Shown here one piece after another: positions 54,111-63,032 of a stretch of DNA of 64,000 nt; positions within the stretch are counted from its first letter, which is position 1; each line of letters starts with the position of its first letter. The position numbers and the translations under genes are program-made. Origin of the DNA: Jeotgalibacillus soli (GTDB lineage: Bacteria; Bacillota; Bacilli; Bacillales; Jeotgalibacillaceae); NCBI RefSeq assembly GCF_000829435.1, contig NZ_JXRP01000020.1, forward strand, positions 62,001 to 126,000, written 5' to 3'. The notes below the pieces were generated by a model. It searched no databases. It was not told the origin of the DNA and saw nothing but the letters and a program-made list of their open reading frames with translations.

Positions 54111-54961
54111 TATATAAAAGGAGTTCTTTCCACAACATGATGAATTGAGTTACCTGTCTTATCCCATTTAAGTGCACGGTAATATGAATCATGATAGAAA
54201 GTAAACCACCAGCCGTTTTCAATTCCTTCCTTTATCCATTTCTCTTTTGCAGTGATCGACGTCATTGGATAGTCATCATAAGCAAGCACCCAAAGAGAGT
54301 TTTGGTGAGCATGCGTTGGCATTAAATCTCCCATATGAATAAGTCGCTCTTCTCCCTGCTCCATGATAATGATGGAGTGTCCATCACTATGTCCGCCAGT
54401 GTGAACCATGTGAAGGGTCGGAAATATCTCAATTTCCTCATCAAAAGTGATGATTTGATCCTGAATTGGCTGCCAGTTCTCTTCCCAATATGTATTTCTT
54501 GAACGAATATTCGGCTCTTTCATCTCAGCCCATTCAATGGCTGACACATGAATTTTTGCGTTAGGAAACGAAGAAACGAGCTGACCTTCACGTACTTCAG
54601 TTAATCCACACGCATGATCAAAGTGAAGATGTGTCATTAAGATAAGATTAATATCCTCTTTTTTGAGATCCAGTTCAGCTAAAGAATGTTCAATATTCGA
54701 CTCGCGGGTTACACCATAATTTTTTTTCTTTTTATCTGACAGCTTGCCAAAGCCTATTCCTGATTCAATTAAAATATTGTGATTTTTCACCTGCAGCAAT
54801 ATCGGTTCTGTTGGAAGCTCGATTTGATTCGCTTCATTATGTGGATATTTTTTGGACCAGAGTGGTCTTGGAACGACACCAAACATACCGCCCCCATCCA
54901 AATTTGTAATGCCCCCATCGAGCCACGTTAGCTTCATCTCACCAAACGTTAATGTATCCAT
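54110..54961 (-). CDS. ytnP: Metallo-beta-lactamase lactonase YtnP
   Basis: 283 residues, MBL-fold hydrolase. The HxHxDH zinc motif is [11 protein letters not shown]; further ligands are in [10 protein letters not shown] and [11 protein letters not shown]. YtnP of B. subtilis hydrolyses N-acyl homoserine lactones and interferes with signalling by other bacteria. The start has AAAGGAGGAATAA. The C-terminal end borders a palindromic repeat; the last residues (VVERTPFI) look normal, so the protein does not seem truncated. Confidence 0.93.
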   Translation of the reverse strand: MDTLTFGEMKLTWLDGGITNLDGGGMFGVVPRPLWSKKYPHNEANQIELPTEPILLQVKNHNILIESGIGFGKLSDKKKKNYGVTRESNIEHSLAELDLKKEDINLILMTHLHFDHACGLTEVREGQLVSSFPNAKIHVSAIEWAEMKEPNIRSRNTYWEENWQPIQDQIITFDEEIEIFPTLHMVHTGGHSDGHSIIIMEQGEERLIHMGDLMPTHAHQNSLWVLAYDDYPMTSITAKEKWIKEGIENGWWFTFYHDSYYRALKWDKTGNSIHHVVERTPFI

Positions 54962-54983
54962 ACAATATTATTCCTCCTTTAAA

Positions 54984-54997
54984 TGAATCCGCTTTCA
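54984..54997. promoter_or_regulatory. Weak cre-like palindrome upstream of ytnP
   Basis: TGAATCCGCTTTCA matches the cre consensus at 13 of 14 positions and lies 23 bp before the ytnP start codon. CcpA control of ytnP is not established. Confidence 0.35.
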
Positions 54998-55021
54998 TTT
55001 TATCATACTAGCTCATACAAA

Positions 55022-55056
55022 AAAAAAGCAGAAAGCACATTTACTTCCTGCTGAAA
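55022..55056 (-). terminator. Terminator of trmB
   Basis: AGCAGGAAG and CTTTCTGCT (one mismatch) around 8 nt, followed by TTTTTTTT on the minus strand. Confidence 0.85.
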
Positions 55057-55171
55057 ATAATACCAATCTTGTTGTTAAAATTTCAATAAATGATCCCTTA
55101 CGCAAGATAAAAGACCTCTTACTTTCGAAATACTCGTAAAGAAAATTACGTAAGTTAAACCTGCATTTTAC

Positions 55172-55819
55172 TCATGAATTTGCTGGATATCGAACTTCGC
55201 ATCGATAAATACGCTGTCCTTTTCTTGAAAACTTCTCTTCATACTCTGTCATGATGTTTCCTTCAAAGTCACTTTTATGAAGATCAAGACTAACATAGGT
55301 TAACAGCAATCCATAGGCTGAAAAGCTTTGCAGCGAATATTCAAATAAGCCCTGGTTATCTGTTTTAAAGTGTATTTCACCCTCATCCATTAACAAGCCC
55401 TTATACAAATCAAGAAACATTGAAAAGGTTAATCGACGTTTTTCATGACGATTTTTGGGCCATGGATCAGAGAAATTAAGATAAACTCGGCTGACATCGC
55501 CTTTTTCAAAAAAATTAGCTAGATCTGCTGCGTTAATATTAAGCAGCTTAACGTTAGGAAGATCAGCGTCAATTAATCGATCAAGTGCCATGACAATAAC
55601 ACTTTCTGATAACTCGATGCCAATATAGTTGATGGTAGGATTTTCCTGTGCCATCCCAGTTACAAAACGGCCTTTTCCCGTCCCCACCTCAATATGGATG
55701 GGATGATCATTACCAAAAACCTCATGCCACTTACCTTTTTTTAATTCCGGATCGTGGACAAAATATTGCGGATATTCCATCATTTTTTCCTTTGCCCACG
55801 GTTTATTTCTCGTTCTCAT
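55172..55819 (-). CDS. trmB: tRNA (guanine-N7-)-methyltransferase
   Basis: Methylates G46 of tRNA with SAM. 215 residues. Motif I reads [14 protein letters not shown] and the family signature [16 protein letters not shown] is intact. N-terminus [18 protein letters not shown] is as in Bacillus. TGAGGTGTACAA precedes the start. Confidence 0.97.
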   Translation of the reverse strand: MRTRNKPWAKEKMMEYPQYFVHDPELKKGKWHEVFGNDHPIHIEVGTGKGRFVTGMAQENPTINYIGIELSESVIVMALDRLIDADLPNVKLLNINAADLANFFEKGDVSRVYLNFSDPWPKNRHEKRRLTFSMFLDLYKGLLMDEGEIHFKTDNQGLFEYSLQSFSAYGLLLTYVSLDLHKSDFEGNIMTEYEEKFSRKGQRIYRCEVRYPANS

Positions 55820-55927
55820 CTAGTTGTACACCTCATTATCTATTATTCTAGTCATTTTATCAGCAGGGATTATTCATTGAAAACCCTAACATGTTCTCTA
55901 TTCAGTATTTCTAAGAACCTCTTCAAC

Positions 55928-55985
55928 AAAAAAAGCCTGTATGCTTTTCTCCTGAAATAACACGAGAAAATCCATCAGGCTATTA
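55928..55985 (-). terminator. Terminator of ytmP
   Basis: AGCCTGATGG and CATACAGGCT with an inner TTTTCTC / GAGAAAA stem, followed by TTTTTTTG on the minus strand. Confidence 0.8.
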
Positions 55986-56006
55986 CTTATCTATATTTTT
56001 TTTGGT

Positions 56007-56792
56007 CTATGTTTGAAAGCATCGTTGTAAAAAGTTCATCCATTTCGTCACTTCATGCAGACGGCTTTTATCCTTATGCCATTGCAGCATAATAAGTGCC
56101 TGACAAACCACGTACCACTTCATACGCAGACGGAACTCATCCGTTAATGATTGTCCATATTGCCCCATCCACTCTTCCCAGTCAGCCTCAGGTATATACC
56201 AATATAAAAGCATACCAATATCGACGGCAGGATCAGCCAGCATGGCACCATCCCAGTCTATTAAAAACAGTTCGTCCTGATCCGATAAGAGCCAATTGTT
56301 ATGATTAACATCACCGTGGCATACAGCATAATCTTCGGTTTCAATTTCATCTATATGCTCCTGCAAAAACGTAATCGCATCCCGCACTGGCTTTAGAAGT
56401 ATCAGATCTGTATCCAATATGGTCTCCACTTCCGTTAACATAAGAGCCGCTTCGTAGGGTTCTTTCCCTAATCGTTGCAGCATGGAGGTGAGGGGTTTGG
56501 AGCTATGAATTTTATTTAACAGCTTTGCTACACGTACACTTATCATCTCAGTTGCTTTAAGCTCCCGGCCGTTTAACCAGTGCTGTGCTGTGATGACATC
56601 TCCATTTTCTAATCGCTTTGTCCATTTCAGTCTAGGAACTATTCCTTCTGCTGAAAGCACAGCAATAAACGGAGAGGAATTACGTTTTAAGAACAGCTTT
56701 TGTTCATGGTACCGAGCAAAAAACGCTTCACCCGTGGCGCCACCGGCGGACATGATCTCCCAGTCCTGATCAAATAAGTGTTCCAAGTCCAT
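56007..56792 (-). CDS. ytmP: Aminoglycoside/choline kinase-like phosphotransferase YtmP
   Basis: 261 residues with the APH/choline kinase fold. Catalytic loop CHGDVNHNNWLLSD and the metal-binding FLIDWDGAMLADPAVDIG are intact, so it should be active. Substrate unknown; related to eukaryotic-like small-molecule kinases rather than resistance enzymes. It lies just upstream of trmB as in B. subtilis. Confidence 0.9.
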   Translation of the reverse strand: MDLEHLFDQDWEIMSAGGATGEAFFARYHEQKLFLKRNSSPFIAVLSAEGIVPRLKWTKRLENGDVITAQHWLNGRELKATEMISVRVAKLLNKIHSSKPLTSMLQRLGKEPYEAALMLTEVETILDTDLILLKPVRDAITFLQEHIDEIETEDYAVCHGDVNHNNWLLSDQDELFLIDWDGAMLADPAVDIGMLLYWYIPEADWEEWMGQYGQSLTDEFRLRMKWYVVCQALIMLQWHKDKSRLHEVTKWMNFLQRCFQT

Positions 56793-56827
56793 TCACCTTC
56801 TATGTTATCAGTCTACTAGTAATAAAT

Positions 56828-56872
56828 AAAAAGATAGCTATCTACGCTTTGATCAGCAATAGCTATCCTATA
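56828..56872 (-). terminator. Terminator of the ytlP-ytlQ-ytlR unit
   Basis: GATAGCTA and TAGCTATC around about 19 nt, followed by TTTTTATTTATT on the minus strand. Confidence 0.8.
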
Positions 56873-56894
56873 TGGATTTTATCGTCTATCAGGG

Positions 56895-57851
56895 TTATTC
56901 GTCAAGACCCTTCATTTTTGGAAGAAACAATTTCCACTTGTGCTGGTGGACGGTAATATGAATGATTTGCTGGTGTGCTAGTTCCCCAGCATCTTCTCCA
57001 TCTGCATGAACACGTACGAATTCATCCGATTTAACCTGTAAAACGCGCCCTCTTTTTATCGCTACTTCTTTGTATTTTAAATGAGAACCTTTAAAAACGC
57101 TCAAAAAAACCGCTAACAATTTCCACCTAGATAGATTATGAACAATCGTTAGATCGAGCAGACCATCCTGTGGGATTGCTTTTGGTGAAATTTTCATTCC
57201 TCCCCCGTAATAGGGCTGATTCGATACAGAAATAAACCATACATTTGAGTATTGTTCCATTATCCCATCCACTTCAATTTCCAGCATAGTTGGACGGTAG
57301 GTAAAAAGGTGCCTGAGCAAGTAAAAAACATAAATCAATTTACCAGCCCCTACTAGGTTAAGCCATTTCTTTAAAAGTGAGCGATTAGATGAAAAAGCAA
57401 CCAGCGCGTCAAACCCGATCCCAAGATTGTTTACAAACCATCCAGTATTATTTTCACTTTGATAATGTGCTGCATCAAAGCTTTCCGATTTTCCATTTAA
57501 TAAAGAAAGGTCCTTAATGGAACGAGCCGTGAGTTGAAATGATGGAAACGCACGAGCAAAATCATTTCCTGAGCCCGCCGGTATGCAGGCTACCATCACA
57601 TTTTCACCTTCCGCCGCCACTACACCATTGATGATTTCATGCATAGTGCCGTCTCCACCCATACCGATAAATAGCACTTTTTCCTCCGGATTCTGTTCAC
57701 ACCACGCACGTATTTTCTCAGAAGCATCCCCCGGAGACTCCGTAATCCATGTCTCAATTCCTTCTTTTTTGCAAATCGATTCGATAGAATGAAAATATTG
57801 AAGGGCTTTTCCGTTCTTCGCTTTTGGGTTAATCACCAGGATTTTCTTCAT
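56895..57851 (-). CDS. ytlR: Diacylglycerol/lipid kinase family protein YtlR
   Basis: 318 residues with the DAGK catalytic fold: VINPKAKNGKALQYFHS, GGDGTMHEIINGV, IPAGSGNDFARAF and the C-terminal VRVHADGEDAGE. It likely phosphorylates a lipid; in B. subtilis DgkB is the main diacylglycerol kinase, so YtlR may have another lipid substrate. Its start overlaps the ytlQ stop by 4 bp. Confidence 0.93.
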   Translation of the reverse strand: MKKILVINPKAKNGKALQYFHSIESICKKEGIETWITESPGDASEKIRAWCEQNPEEKVLFIGMGGDGTMHEIINGVVAAEGENVMVACIPAGSGNDFARAFPSFQLTARSIKDLSLLNGKSESFDAAHYQSENNTGWFVNNLGIGFDALVAFSSNRSLLKKWLNLVGAGKLIYVFYLLRHLFTYRPTMLEIEVDGIMEQYSNVWFISVSNQPYYGGGMKISPKAIPQDGLLDLTIVHNLSRWKLLAVFLSVFKGSHLKYKEVAIKRGRVLQVKSDEFVRVHADGEDAGELAHQQIIHITVHQHKWKLFLPKMKGLDE

Positions 57852-58843
57852 TCAAGAGGCTCCTGAAGCACTGCTTGATCATCGTCTTTCATGTTCCATT
57901 GCATCTGACTTACAGACGTTGTTTGTGTACGAGACAAGATCGCTTTCGCAGCTTTAATTTGCATATGCTTTAAGGGTGATCTTGATGAACGCTGCTGCAT
58001 AAACCATTCAGGGTATGACTTTCGATCAAGTAAAGTAAGACCGTAAGGATAGTCTGGAAAATCAATATATCCATCACGTGAAATTAATGCTTTTTTAATA
58101 GGAAAATCTACTTCATCCTGTTGAAATATTTGCTTTAAAATACTTTCCATTCGATCGAGCGAAATAGAAGGATTAAGAATACGCTTTTCCTGTTCTCCTG
58201 ACTTTACCGTCCAAAAGCGGTCCATAGAGCCGATATAGGCAGCCTGATCAGATTCCTCAAGAAACATCAGGCACCAAATATGTGTAGGTGTTAGCAGCAG
58301 GATTTCCAATTCGATCGGCGCTTTTTTTAGCTTTACGATCGGTTCATACAGGACAAGATACGTATCTGGAAATCGCTGCAATAGGTAGCGCAGCGTCTCT
58401 TCCCGTAAAAATTTCGAGTCAACGTAGGATTTTTCTGTTAATGTCGAACTAGCCCATTTCAATTGAAATTGATAAAGCTGATCGAGATACATATGCTTAA
58501 GTTCATCTAATGTTTCTGGACGGTAATACACCTGAGGTTCAAAGTCAAATTGCGGCTCTTCTAGAGACATTTCCTGATCTCCCTCAAAGTCAACTTCCTG
58601 CTCCTCTCTTGCATGGTCACGTGTCAAAATTTTTCGAAAGCGGGTAAAAAGACCTTCTTTCCCTTCAATTTCCTCTTTAAAATGTTGAACTTCATCCGTG
58701 TTCATGAAAACGGAGCCTTCGTCCCACTGTTTTTTGATTTTCTCCCATTGTTGTTTCTTAAGTCTAACAAATTGAGATGGATAACGTACCATGTCTTTCT
58801 CATAGCGTGATACGTAGTCCTGAAGCTTAATAAGCTGTGCCAC
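57848..58843 (-). CDS. ytlQ: Conserved protein YtlQ
   Basis: 331 residues, cytoplasmic, no membrane segment; strongly charged N-terminal half with an acidic stretch near residue 80. It matches YtlQ by position between ytlR and ytlP, by its opening AQLIKLQDYVSRYEKDMVRY and by length. A nuclease-related or shelter-like role has been proposed for such proteins in annotations, but I see no catalytic motif. Overlaps ytlR by 4 bp. Confidence 0.82.
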   Translation of the reverse strand: MAQLIKLQDYVSRYEKDMVRYPSQFVRLKKQQWEKIKKQWDEGSVFMNTDEVQHFKEEIEGKEGLFTRFRKILTRDHAREEQEVDFEGDQEMSLEEPQFDFEPQVYYRPETLDELKHMYLDQLYQFQLKWASSTLTEKSYVDSKFLREETLRYLLQRFPDTYLVLYEPIVKLKKAPIELEILLLTPTHIWCLMFLEESDQAAYIGSMDRFWTVKSGEQEKRILNPSISLDRMESILKQIFQQDEVDFPIKKALISRDGYIDFPDYPYGLTLLDRKSYPEWFMQQRSSRSPLKHMQIKAAKAILSRTQTTSVSQMQWNMKDDDQAVLQEPLE

Positions 58844-58867
58844 TGGGTTAACCCCCTCCTCCTGCTT

Positions 58868-59419
58868 TTATTCTATGGCTGTCAATGGCCATCGATAAAC
58901 AGCTTCGTATTTTGAAAGCCTGTCCATATGTATTTTATATAGGGTTATATGGGTTGCTTTAAAGTAATGAGATGCCGAAATTTCTGGTAAAACAAACTCA
59001 TCTTTTCCTTGCCACCTCTTGGCCAACGTAACATGGGGTGTAAAAGGACGAGGATCGACTTTTCCTCCTAGTTTCGCTACAGCTTGCTGTACACTTTTTT
59101 GTATACGATTTAATGAGCCATTTAATTCCGGGCCAATCCAAAGAATACGAGGCGACTCTTTTTTTCCAAAATACCCGCTATGATCAAGTGAAAGATTAAA
59201 TTGAAAATACATTGCAGCCATTTCCTTAAGCAGCTTGTCATACCGAATAAAAGCAGTATTTTTCACTTCACCTAAAAAAGCAAGTGTAATATGTAAATCG
59301 TCCTGATGCGTCCATTGTTTAAAAGTCATAAATTGCTGCCAGTCTTCAATGATGCCGTTTATCGCCTCTTTCATCATGTCAGGTAGCTCAAGGGCAATAA
59401 AGTAATGTGGTGTTTTCAC
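58868..59419 (-). CDS. thpR: RNA 2',3'-cyclic phosphodiesterase (2H family)
   Basis: 183 residues, YtlP in B. subtilis. Both HxTx motifs of the 2H phosphoesterase fold are present: DLHITLAFLGEV and PFTPHVTLAKRW. The activity is opening of 2',3'-cyclic RNA ends; its purpose in the cell is unclear. First gene of ytlP-ytlQ-ytlR. Divergent from cysK. Confidence 0.93.
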   Translation of the reverse strand: MKTPHYFIALELPDMMKEAINGIIEDWQQFMTFKQWTHQDDLHITLAFLGEVKNTAFIRYDKLLKEMAAMYFQFNLSLDHSGYFGKKESPRILWIGPELNGSLNRIQKSVQQAVAKLGGKVDPRPFTPHVTLAKRWQGKDEFVLPEISASHYFKATHITLYKIHMDRLSKYEAVYRWPLTAIE

Positions 59420-59608
59420 CGCATTCTCCTCCAGTTTACTATTTCTTCATATTATACCCCCTCCCCAAGAAGAAGGCATCCTATTTTCATATAAGCAATG
59501 ATCATTGAATGAAAACGCCATTACAGGTAAAATAATGAGATGAATGATAGATGACCATTTATTTTTATTCATAATTTCAGCCAGGGGTAAGTAGAAAGGA
59601 TGAGCAAA

Positions 59609-60544
59609 ATGAAGGTAGTAAATAATGTATCCGAATTAATAGGAGATACACCGCTTGTAAAACTAAATCACCTACAGCCGGAAAATGGTGCTACGGTGTA
59701 TGCAAAGCTTGAATATTTCAATCCAAGCAAAAGTGTAAAAGACCGTGCTGCCTATAACATGATCATCGAAGCGGAGAGGGCTGGGCTGTTAAAGCCAGGG
59801 GCAACAATTATTGAGCCGACAAGCGGGAATACTGGCATAGGGATTGCTATGAATGCAGCAGCACGCGGGTATCGTTCCATTATCGTTATGCCAGATACAA
59901 TGACGGCAGAGCGTATTAATATTTTGAAGGCATATGGAGCAGAGGTCGTGTTAACACCAGGTGATGATAAAATGCCCGGGTCGATTGAAAAGGCGAAGGA
60001 GCTTGCAGCAAACATTCCTAACAGTTTTGTGCCCATGCAGTTTGAAAATGCTGCAAACCCTGATGCCCATCGCTATTCCACAGCTGTTGAAATTATCGAT
60101 GCAGTTGAGCAGATTGGACAAAAGCTCGGTGCTTTTGTTGCTACAGCTGGAACTGGCGGAACCATAACAGGTACGGGTGAGGTACTAAAAGAAAAATATC
60201 CTGACGTTGAAGTACATGTTGTAGAGCCTGCAGGGTCACCGGTATTATCTGGTGGGAAGCCTGGAAAGCATAAGCTAGTTGGTACAAGTCCCGGCTTTAT
60301 CCCTTCTATACTAAACCAAGATGTATATGATGAAATTCATAAAATTGAAGATGAGGATGCATACAATATCACTCGCCGTATGGCAAGAGAAGAAGGAATT
60401 TTAGTAGGTCCGTCTTCTGGAGCAGCCGGATATGCAGCTCTGAAGGTTGCCGAGCGTTTACCATCCGATCAAATTGTTATTTTTATTGTTTGTGACACTG
60501 GGGAACGTTATTTATCCAGTGACCTTTTTCGTTACGAGGATTAA
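59609..60544 (+). CDS. cysK: Cysteine synthase (O-acetylserine sulfhydrylase; YtkP position)
   Basis: PLP enzyme that makes cysteine from O-acetylserine and sulfide. The PLP lysine is in NPSKSVKDRAAYNM; the phosphate-binding loop is TAGTGGTITGTGE and the substrate loop EPTSGNTGIGIAM. Start ATG 59609 has AAAGGA 8 nt upstream; the ATG at 59600 overlaps it. 311 residues, the length of B. subtilis YtkP, which stands at the same place. It may be the second, not the main, cysteine synthase. Confidence 0.92.
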   Translation: MKVVNNVSELIGDTPLVKLNHLQPENGATVYAKLEYFNPSKSVKDRAAYNMIIEAERAGLLKPGATIIEPTSGNTGIGIAMNAAARGYRSIIVMPDTMTAERINILKAYGAEVVLTPGDDKMPGSIEKAKELAANIPNSFVPMQFENAANPDAHRYSTAVEIIDAVEQIGQKLGAFVATAGTGGTITGTGEVLKEKYPDVEVHVVEPAGSPVLSGGKPGKHKLVGTSPGFIPSILNQDVYDEIHKIEDEDAYNITRRMAREEGILVGPSSGAAGYAALKVAERLPSDQIVIFIVCDTGERYLSSDLFRYED

Positions 60545-60550
60545 ATAGAT

Positions 60551-60589
60551 AAAAGTTGGCTCCTTCTCGTCATAAGGAGCCAACTTTTT
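60551..60589. terminator. Bidirectional terminator between cysK and dat
   Basis: AAAAGTTGGCTCCTT and AAGGAGCCAACTTTTT around 8 nt, between convergent genes. Confidence 0.92.
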
Positions 60590-60591
60590 GG

Positions 60592-61461
60592 TTATACGTT
60601 CGTTTTAATAAGCTCACCGCACTGCTGCTGAATAGCGCCAAGAAAAGCTTTCTGCAATTCCTTTGTCCATTTTCCAGGTGTCCGGTCCCCAACTACTGTA
60701 TCTCCAACCTGTACGAGCGGCATAACCTCTGCTGTTGTGCTTGCCATAAATACTTCATCTGCCTTGTACATCTCATCAAGCGTAAATGCTTCCTCTTTAT
60801 AAGACAATCCAATGTCGCTGCAAAGACGCAAGATCTCGCGTCTTGTAATTCCATTAAGAATTAAATTTGTAGCTGGATGTGTACGAAGTTCATCATTCTT
60901 AATAATAAAAATGTTTGATGATGATCCTTCTGTCACCGTACTATCTCTGTGAAGTACGGCTTCATAGCTTCCTTTTGACATCGCCTCTTGCTTAGCAAGA
61001 AGATTCCCCAGCAGGTTTAAGCTTTTAATATCACAGCGAAGCCAGCGGATATCATCAGCTACAATGGCAGTTACACCTTCTGTCATTTGTTTTTCAGGAC
61101 GAGGTACTTCTTTTGTATAAGCTGTAAACACAGCTTTCACATCATTATCAGGAAAATGATGCTGTCTTGGAGAAGCTCCTCTTGTCACCTGAAGATAAAT
61201 AATTCCTGTCTGAAGCTGATTTACTTCCATAAGCTCCTGCAGCTTTTTTGTTAAAATCTCTTCTGAAAAAGGCAATTCAAGATGAATTTTTTTTGCAGAT
61301 TCGAACAAACGGTCAATATGCTCTTTCCCTGTGAACATGCTGCCGCTGTATATTCGAATAACTTCATATATACCGTCACCAAACTGGTAGCCTCTATCTT
61401 CAATATCAACTTTTGCTTCCTGACGTTCCATCAATTGATCATTTACAAGTACTTTATTCAT
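60592..61461 (-). CDS. dat: D-amino acid aminotransferase
   Basis: Fold-type IV PLP enzyme that makes D-glutamate and D-alanine for the cell wall. YQFGDGIYEVIRIYSG, the PLP lysine in DIKSLNLLGNLLAKQEA and TEGSSSNIFII are typical of Bacillus D-AAT. 289 residues. A GGGGAGACAACG leader precedes the ATG. 39 bp after pepV in the same direction; together they could recycle wall peptides. Confidence 0.94.
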   Translation of the reverse strand: MNKVLVNDQLMERQEAKVDIEDRGYQFGDGIYEVIRIYSGSMFTGKEHIDRLFESAKKIHLELPFSEEILTKKLQELMEVNQLQTGIIYLQVTRGASPRQHHFPDNDVKAVFTAYTKEVPRPEKQMTEGVTAIVADDIRWLRCDIKSLNLLGNLLAKQEAMSKGSYEAVLHRDSTVTEGSSSNIFIIKNDELRTHPATNLILNGITRREILRLCSDIGLSYKEEAFTLDEMYKADEVFMASTTAEVMPLVQVGDTVVGDRTPGKWTKELQKAFLGAIQQQCGELIKTNV

Positions 61462-61500
61462 CGTTGTCTCCCCTTTTCATTCGACCCTTACAGGCAATAA

Positions 61501-62916
61501 TTATTTTTTACAGGCAATTTCATAAATGGTCTGGGCATAAATGGCTGTTGCTCTAATCAAATCTTCAATTTCCATGTACTCATCTTTTTGGTGAGCGACA
61601 TCAACACGTCCCGGCATTAAAGCGCCAAATGCTACTCCCTTTGTTAAAGACCTCGCATAGGTTCCTCCACCAATCGCGAGCAACTCACCCTTACTGTTTG
61701 TCTGTTCTTCGTATACACGCAGCAATGTTTGGACAAATGGATCGTCACCATCCACATGGTGCGGCTCAGAATTGTCTACATTCGCAATTGAAAAACCATT
61801 AGAAGCCATCAACGATTCCAGCTTTTCAAGTCTTTGCGCCATGTCATATGTCACTGGATAGCGTACATTCAACCCGAAATAGGATTCTTCATCATTATAA
61901 CGAATTTTCCCAACATTCATCGTTAAATCTCCGCTAATTTCATCCCATCCTGCTAATTCAAGCGCATTAGCACGGGAATCCTGGTAGAGATACTTTACTG
62001 CAAACTGGCTAAACACCTTACCTTTTGCATCGAACTCAAAATTAGTTAAAAAAGATAGTAACGCAAGGCCGGCATTTACACCATCATCCGGCTCCATTGC
62101 ATGTGCTGATTTTCCGGTTAGCTGCAGCGTTAAATTACCGCCATCAATGAAGTAGTCTCCCGTTAATTGATGTGTGGTTAAAAATTCATCATACTCCTGC
62201 AATAAGTAGGTTTGATCCTGATGAGCGATCAAAACAGCTTCTGCATGATCTGGAACCATGTTATACCGCTGACCCGAAACAAATGAACGAAGCTCCATTT
62301 TGGGTGCTACCTCATCAATCGTTTCCTTTTTCAACTGCAGATCAAAATCAATAATTCCTTTCTCTGCATGAATGACCGGAAAGTCTGCATCTGGAGCAAA
62401 GCCGATTGATGGCATTTCTTCCTGCTCAAAATAACGATCTACACAGCGCCACTTGCTCTCCTCATCTGTCCCCACAATCATTCGGACACGTTTATGGAAT
62501 GGATGCCCCATTTCTTTTACAATCTTCATGGCAAAAAAGGCCGCCATAGTTGGTCCTTTATCATCAATGGCTCCTCTTGCATAAATACGATTGTCTTTAA
62601 TAACCCCTTCAAAAGGAGGAACAGACCAGCCGTCACCAGCGGGAACTACATCCACATGACACAAAATTCCCAATATCTCTTCTCCTTGACCCATTTCAAG
62701 ATGGCCGGCTAAATTATCTACGTTTTTTGCAATGAATCCGTCCTTTTCTCCTAGATCAAGCATAAACTGCAAAGCATCTTTTACTGCTTCACCGAGAGGG
62801 GCCTCTTCTGTAGCTTTTTCTTCATCCAATACGCTTGGAATTCGCAGCAGCTCCATTAGTTTATCCAGTAGTTGTTCCTGGTGTTTTTTTACTTCCTCAT
62901 TCCATTGAATGGGCAC
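61501..62916 (-). CDS. pepV: Dipeptidase PepV (M20)
   Basis: Zinc dipeptidase, YtjP in B. subtilis, 471 residues. Metal ligands in LCHVDVVPAGDGW, GAIDDKGPTMA, VGTDEES and DADFPVIHAEKG; dimer-like lid domain in the middle. The start is GTG at 62916, 10 nt after GAAGGAG; an in-frame ORF start at 62949 lies upstream of that ribosome binding site. Broad dipeptide cleavage, including some with D-residues, is known in the family. Confidence 0.94.
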   Translation of the reverse strand: MPIQWNEEVKKHQEQLLDKLMELLRIPSVLDEEKATEEAPLGEAVKDALQFMLDLGEKDGFIAKNVDNLAGHLEMGQGEEILGILCHVDVVPAGDGWSVPPFEGVIKDNRIYARGAIDDKGPTMAAFFAMKIVKEMGHPFHKRVRMIVGTDEESKWRCVDRYFEQEEMPSIGFAPDADFPVIHAEKGIIDFDLQLKKETIDEVAPKMELRSFVSGQRYNMVPDHAEAVLIAHQDQTYLLQEYDEFLTTHQLTGDYFIDGGNLTLQLTGKSAHAMEPDDGVNAGLALLSFLTNFEFDAKGKVFSQFAVKYLYQDSRANALELAGWDEISGDLTMNVGKIRYNDEESYFGLNVRYPVTYDMAQRLEKLESLMASNGFSIANVDNSEPHHVDGDDPFVQTLLRVYEEQTNSKGELLAIGGGTYARSLTKGVAFGALMPGRVDVAHQKDEYMEIEDLIRATAIYAQTIYEIACKK

Positions 62917-63032
62917 AGGCGCCACACTCCTTCTATGTAATGCTCCCATTATAATCGATTATAAATGTACAGGCACTCCTTTAATATATAAATGATTCAT
63001 TTGTACGAAAAGCAGCCTGTTTTTCATCTGTT

